Shown in pieces: positions 6,384-7,106 of a stretch of 7,106 nt of DNA. Both the position numbers and the translations under genes were made by a program. The stretch covers positions 1-7,106 of the forward strand of contig JAGASB010000058.1 in NCBI GenBank assembly GCA_017621955.1, written 5' to 3'. The DNA is from Clostridia bacterium (lineage in GTDB: Bacteria > Bacillota_A > Clostridia > Christensenellales > Borkfalkiaceae). The notes under the pieces are model-generated. The model was not told the origin of the DNA and did not search any database. It was given only the letters and a program-made list of their open reading frames with translations. Within the stretch, counting starts at the first letter, position 1; every line of letters starts with the position of its first letter.

Positions 6384-6409
6384 AAAAAAGCCCTTCTTAT
6401 CTAGAAAGG
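6384..6409 (-). terminator. Small hairpin plus T-run after the 80-residue gene (intra-operon terminator or attenuator)
   Basis: On the minus strand CCTTTC (6409-6404) pairs with GAAGGG (6396-6391) around a 7-base loop, with one G-U wobble. It is followed by C and six T residues (6389-6384). The stem begins inside the last codons and includes the TAG stop of the 80-residue gene in its loop. It is a short stem, so termination is probably partial. No convincing -35/-10 pair is visible in the 49 bases before the next gene, so the downstream genes may depend on read-through. Confidence 0.55.
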
Positions 6410-6643
6410 AACTTCACGCCAAATACCGTCTTGTATCTCTTTTATTGTAACGGGTATTTCTCGCCATTTAGGTTTTTTAAGTTTGTGGTTATCTTCCCTT
6501 GAATTAGGTGGATAACGTTTATAGTGGTTAATCATATAAATAGCATCATTATAATTTCGTGTTAAAAAGTGTCGTATGTATTGATTAGAGCCTTGCTCTT
6601 TATAACAGACTTTATATCCATTTTGAACGGTATATTTTTTCAT
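6401..6643 (-). CDS. Hypothetical 80-residue basic protein
   Basis: I place the start at ATG 6643-6641 rather than at the TTG two codons earlier. The ATG overlaps the stop of the preceding gene as ATGA, and AAGGTGA (6651-6657) lies seven bases upstream. The protein starts MKKYTVQNGYKVCYKEQ, continues with TRNYNDAIYMINHYKRYPP and ends KPKWREIPVTIKEIQDGIWREVPF. The two W-R-E-(I/V)-P repeats in the last 24 residues are its most distinctive feature. It is basic, with no signal peptide, membrane segment or recognised enzyme motif. I have seen similar small proteins on Firmicutes mobile elements but cannot give it a function. It is coupled to the fragment upstream and precedes the PcfK-MutS_I gene by 49 bases with a small terminator between them. 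Confidence 0.82.
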   Translation of the reverse strand: MKKYTVQNGYKVCYKEQGSNQYIRHFLTRNYNDAIYMINHYKRYPPNSREDNHKLKKPKWREIPVTIKEIQDGIWREVPF

Positions 6644-7104
6644 ATGCAAATCACCTTCATTTTTTGAGCAAGTCTTGGTAGGGCAGAATAGGCTCTATTA
6701 GTCATTATTGCTTGGTGTATTCGTCTATCGTTAGAAAAATAGTTTCTCATAGCAAATTGTTCACCTTTACGGGTTAGTCTTTTTAATTCGTAGTTGTCTT
6801 CGCCGTCGTGGTGATAACCCCATATTTTTAAGTGTCCGTCTTCGTCATAAAAACGAATTCTCTCAAGGTGAGATATGGTTTTGAATAAATCGTGAGGTGA
6901 ACGAATAAATTTGCCACCTTCAGCTGGTCCATACCAACGTCCACAAGTTCCTGTTAAAAGATATGTATCGTGGCTTAAAATTTTATATATCTGCTCGTAA
7001 AAATCTTGCCACGCTAAATTGTCTTGTGCGTCTATTTCTTCATAGATAACATCTTCGGGAATGTCGTCTATAGTTTTCCAGCCCCTTTCTTCTGAAAAGG
7101 TGTC
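6640..7104 (-). CDS. Unknown mobile-element protein, 3' part only (start beyond right edge)
   Basis: This is the only minus-strand frame that stays open from the right edge. It gives 154 residues before TGA at 6642-6640. No start is assigned because the frame continues past 7104. Visible landmarks are DIPEDVIYEEID (14-25), LAWQDFYEQIYKIL (30-43), LLTGTCGRWYGPAEGGKFI (49-67), a strand-turn LERIRFYDEDGHLKIWGYHHDG (80-101), YELKRLTRKG (105-114) and ALPRLAQK (141-148). The composition is balanced and the codon use matches the neighbours, so it is a real gene and not a shadow. I do not recognise a named domain. The His/Asp-rich HHDGED segment might suggest metal binding but no canonical nuclease motif is clear. 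It is the first visible gene of the minus-strand operon and overlaps the next start by four bases. Confidence 0.8.
   Translation of the reverse strand, partial: DTFSEERGWKTIDDIPEDVIYEEIDAQDNLAWQDFYEQIYKILSHDTYLLTGTCGRWYGPAEGGKFIRSPHDLFKTISHLERIRFYDEDGHLKIWGYHHDGEDNYELKRLTRKGEQFAMRNYFSNDRRIHQAIMTNRAYSALPRLAQKMKVICI
6651..6657 (-). promoter_or_regulatory. Ribosome binding site that fixes the start of the 80-residue gene
   Basis: AAGGTGA on the minus strand lies seven bases before ATG 6643 and would be too close to the alternative TTG at 6649. It sits inside the last codons of the upstream gene, as expected for coupled translation. Confidence 0.65.
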
Positions 7105-7106
7105 AA

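Overview
The window looks like AT-rich, low-GC Gram-positive (Firmicutes/Clostridia-type, gut-like) DNA. Strong AGGAGG-type ribosome binding sites, heavy use of ATA/TTA/AGT codons, BspA-like leucine-rich repeats and a PcfJ/PcfK gene pair all point that way. TGA is used as a stop, so the genetic code is standard. No tRNA, rRNA, CRISPR array or insertion sequence was recognised.

The window has two convergent halves that meet at a bidirectional terminator at about 3659-3686. The left half, on the plus strand, is one very long open reading frame that enters from the left edge and ends at 3647. It encodes at least 1214 residues of BspA-like (LRR_5) leucine-rich repeats, with two kinds of recurring non-LRR cassettes and a distinctive Tyr/Trp-rich C-terminal cap. 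Its true start and any signal peptide lie outside the window.

The right half, on the minus strand, is a compact array of five genes, read from right to left. First is a 3' fragment of an unknown gene cut by the right edge. Second is an 80-residue unknown protein, translationally coupled to the fragment by an ATGA overlap. After a small hairpin/T-run terminator comes a 344-residue fusion of a PcfK-like domain to an isolated MutS mismatch-recognition domain (MutS_I). The fusion is coupled by another ATGA overlap to a 441-residue PcfJ-like protein, and a 93-residue unknown protein follows 12 bases later. PcfJ and PcfK are named from a conjugative plasmid (pCF10) and recur on integrative/conjugative elements, plasmids and phages, so the right half is most likely part of a mobile element. 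The LRR gene may be its cargo or surface protein, or may be the chromosomal or late-gene neighbour.

The most interesting object is the PcfK-MutS_I fusion. It keeps the Phe-Tyr-Glu mismatch-wedge motif but has no MutS ATPase. Its disordered linker carries a QMSLF sequence that matches the bacterial sliding-clamp binding consensus, close to the clamp motif of MutS itself. This suggests a small replisome- or DNA-associated factor working with PcfJ. From memory, PcfK-like proteins have also been linked to the anti-Cas9 protein family AcrIIA9, which suggests a counter-defence role. Both functional ideas are inference.
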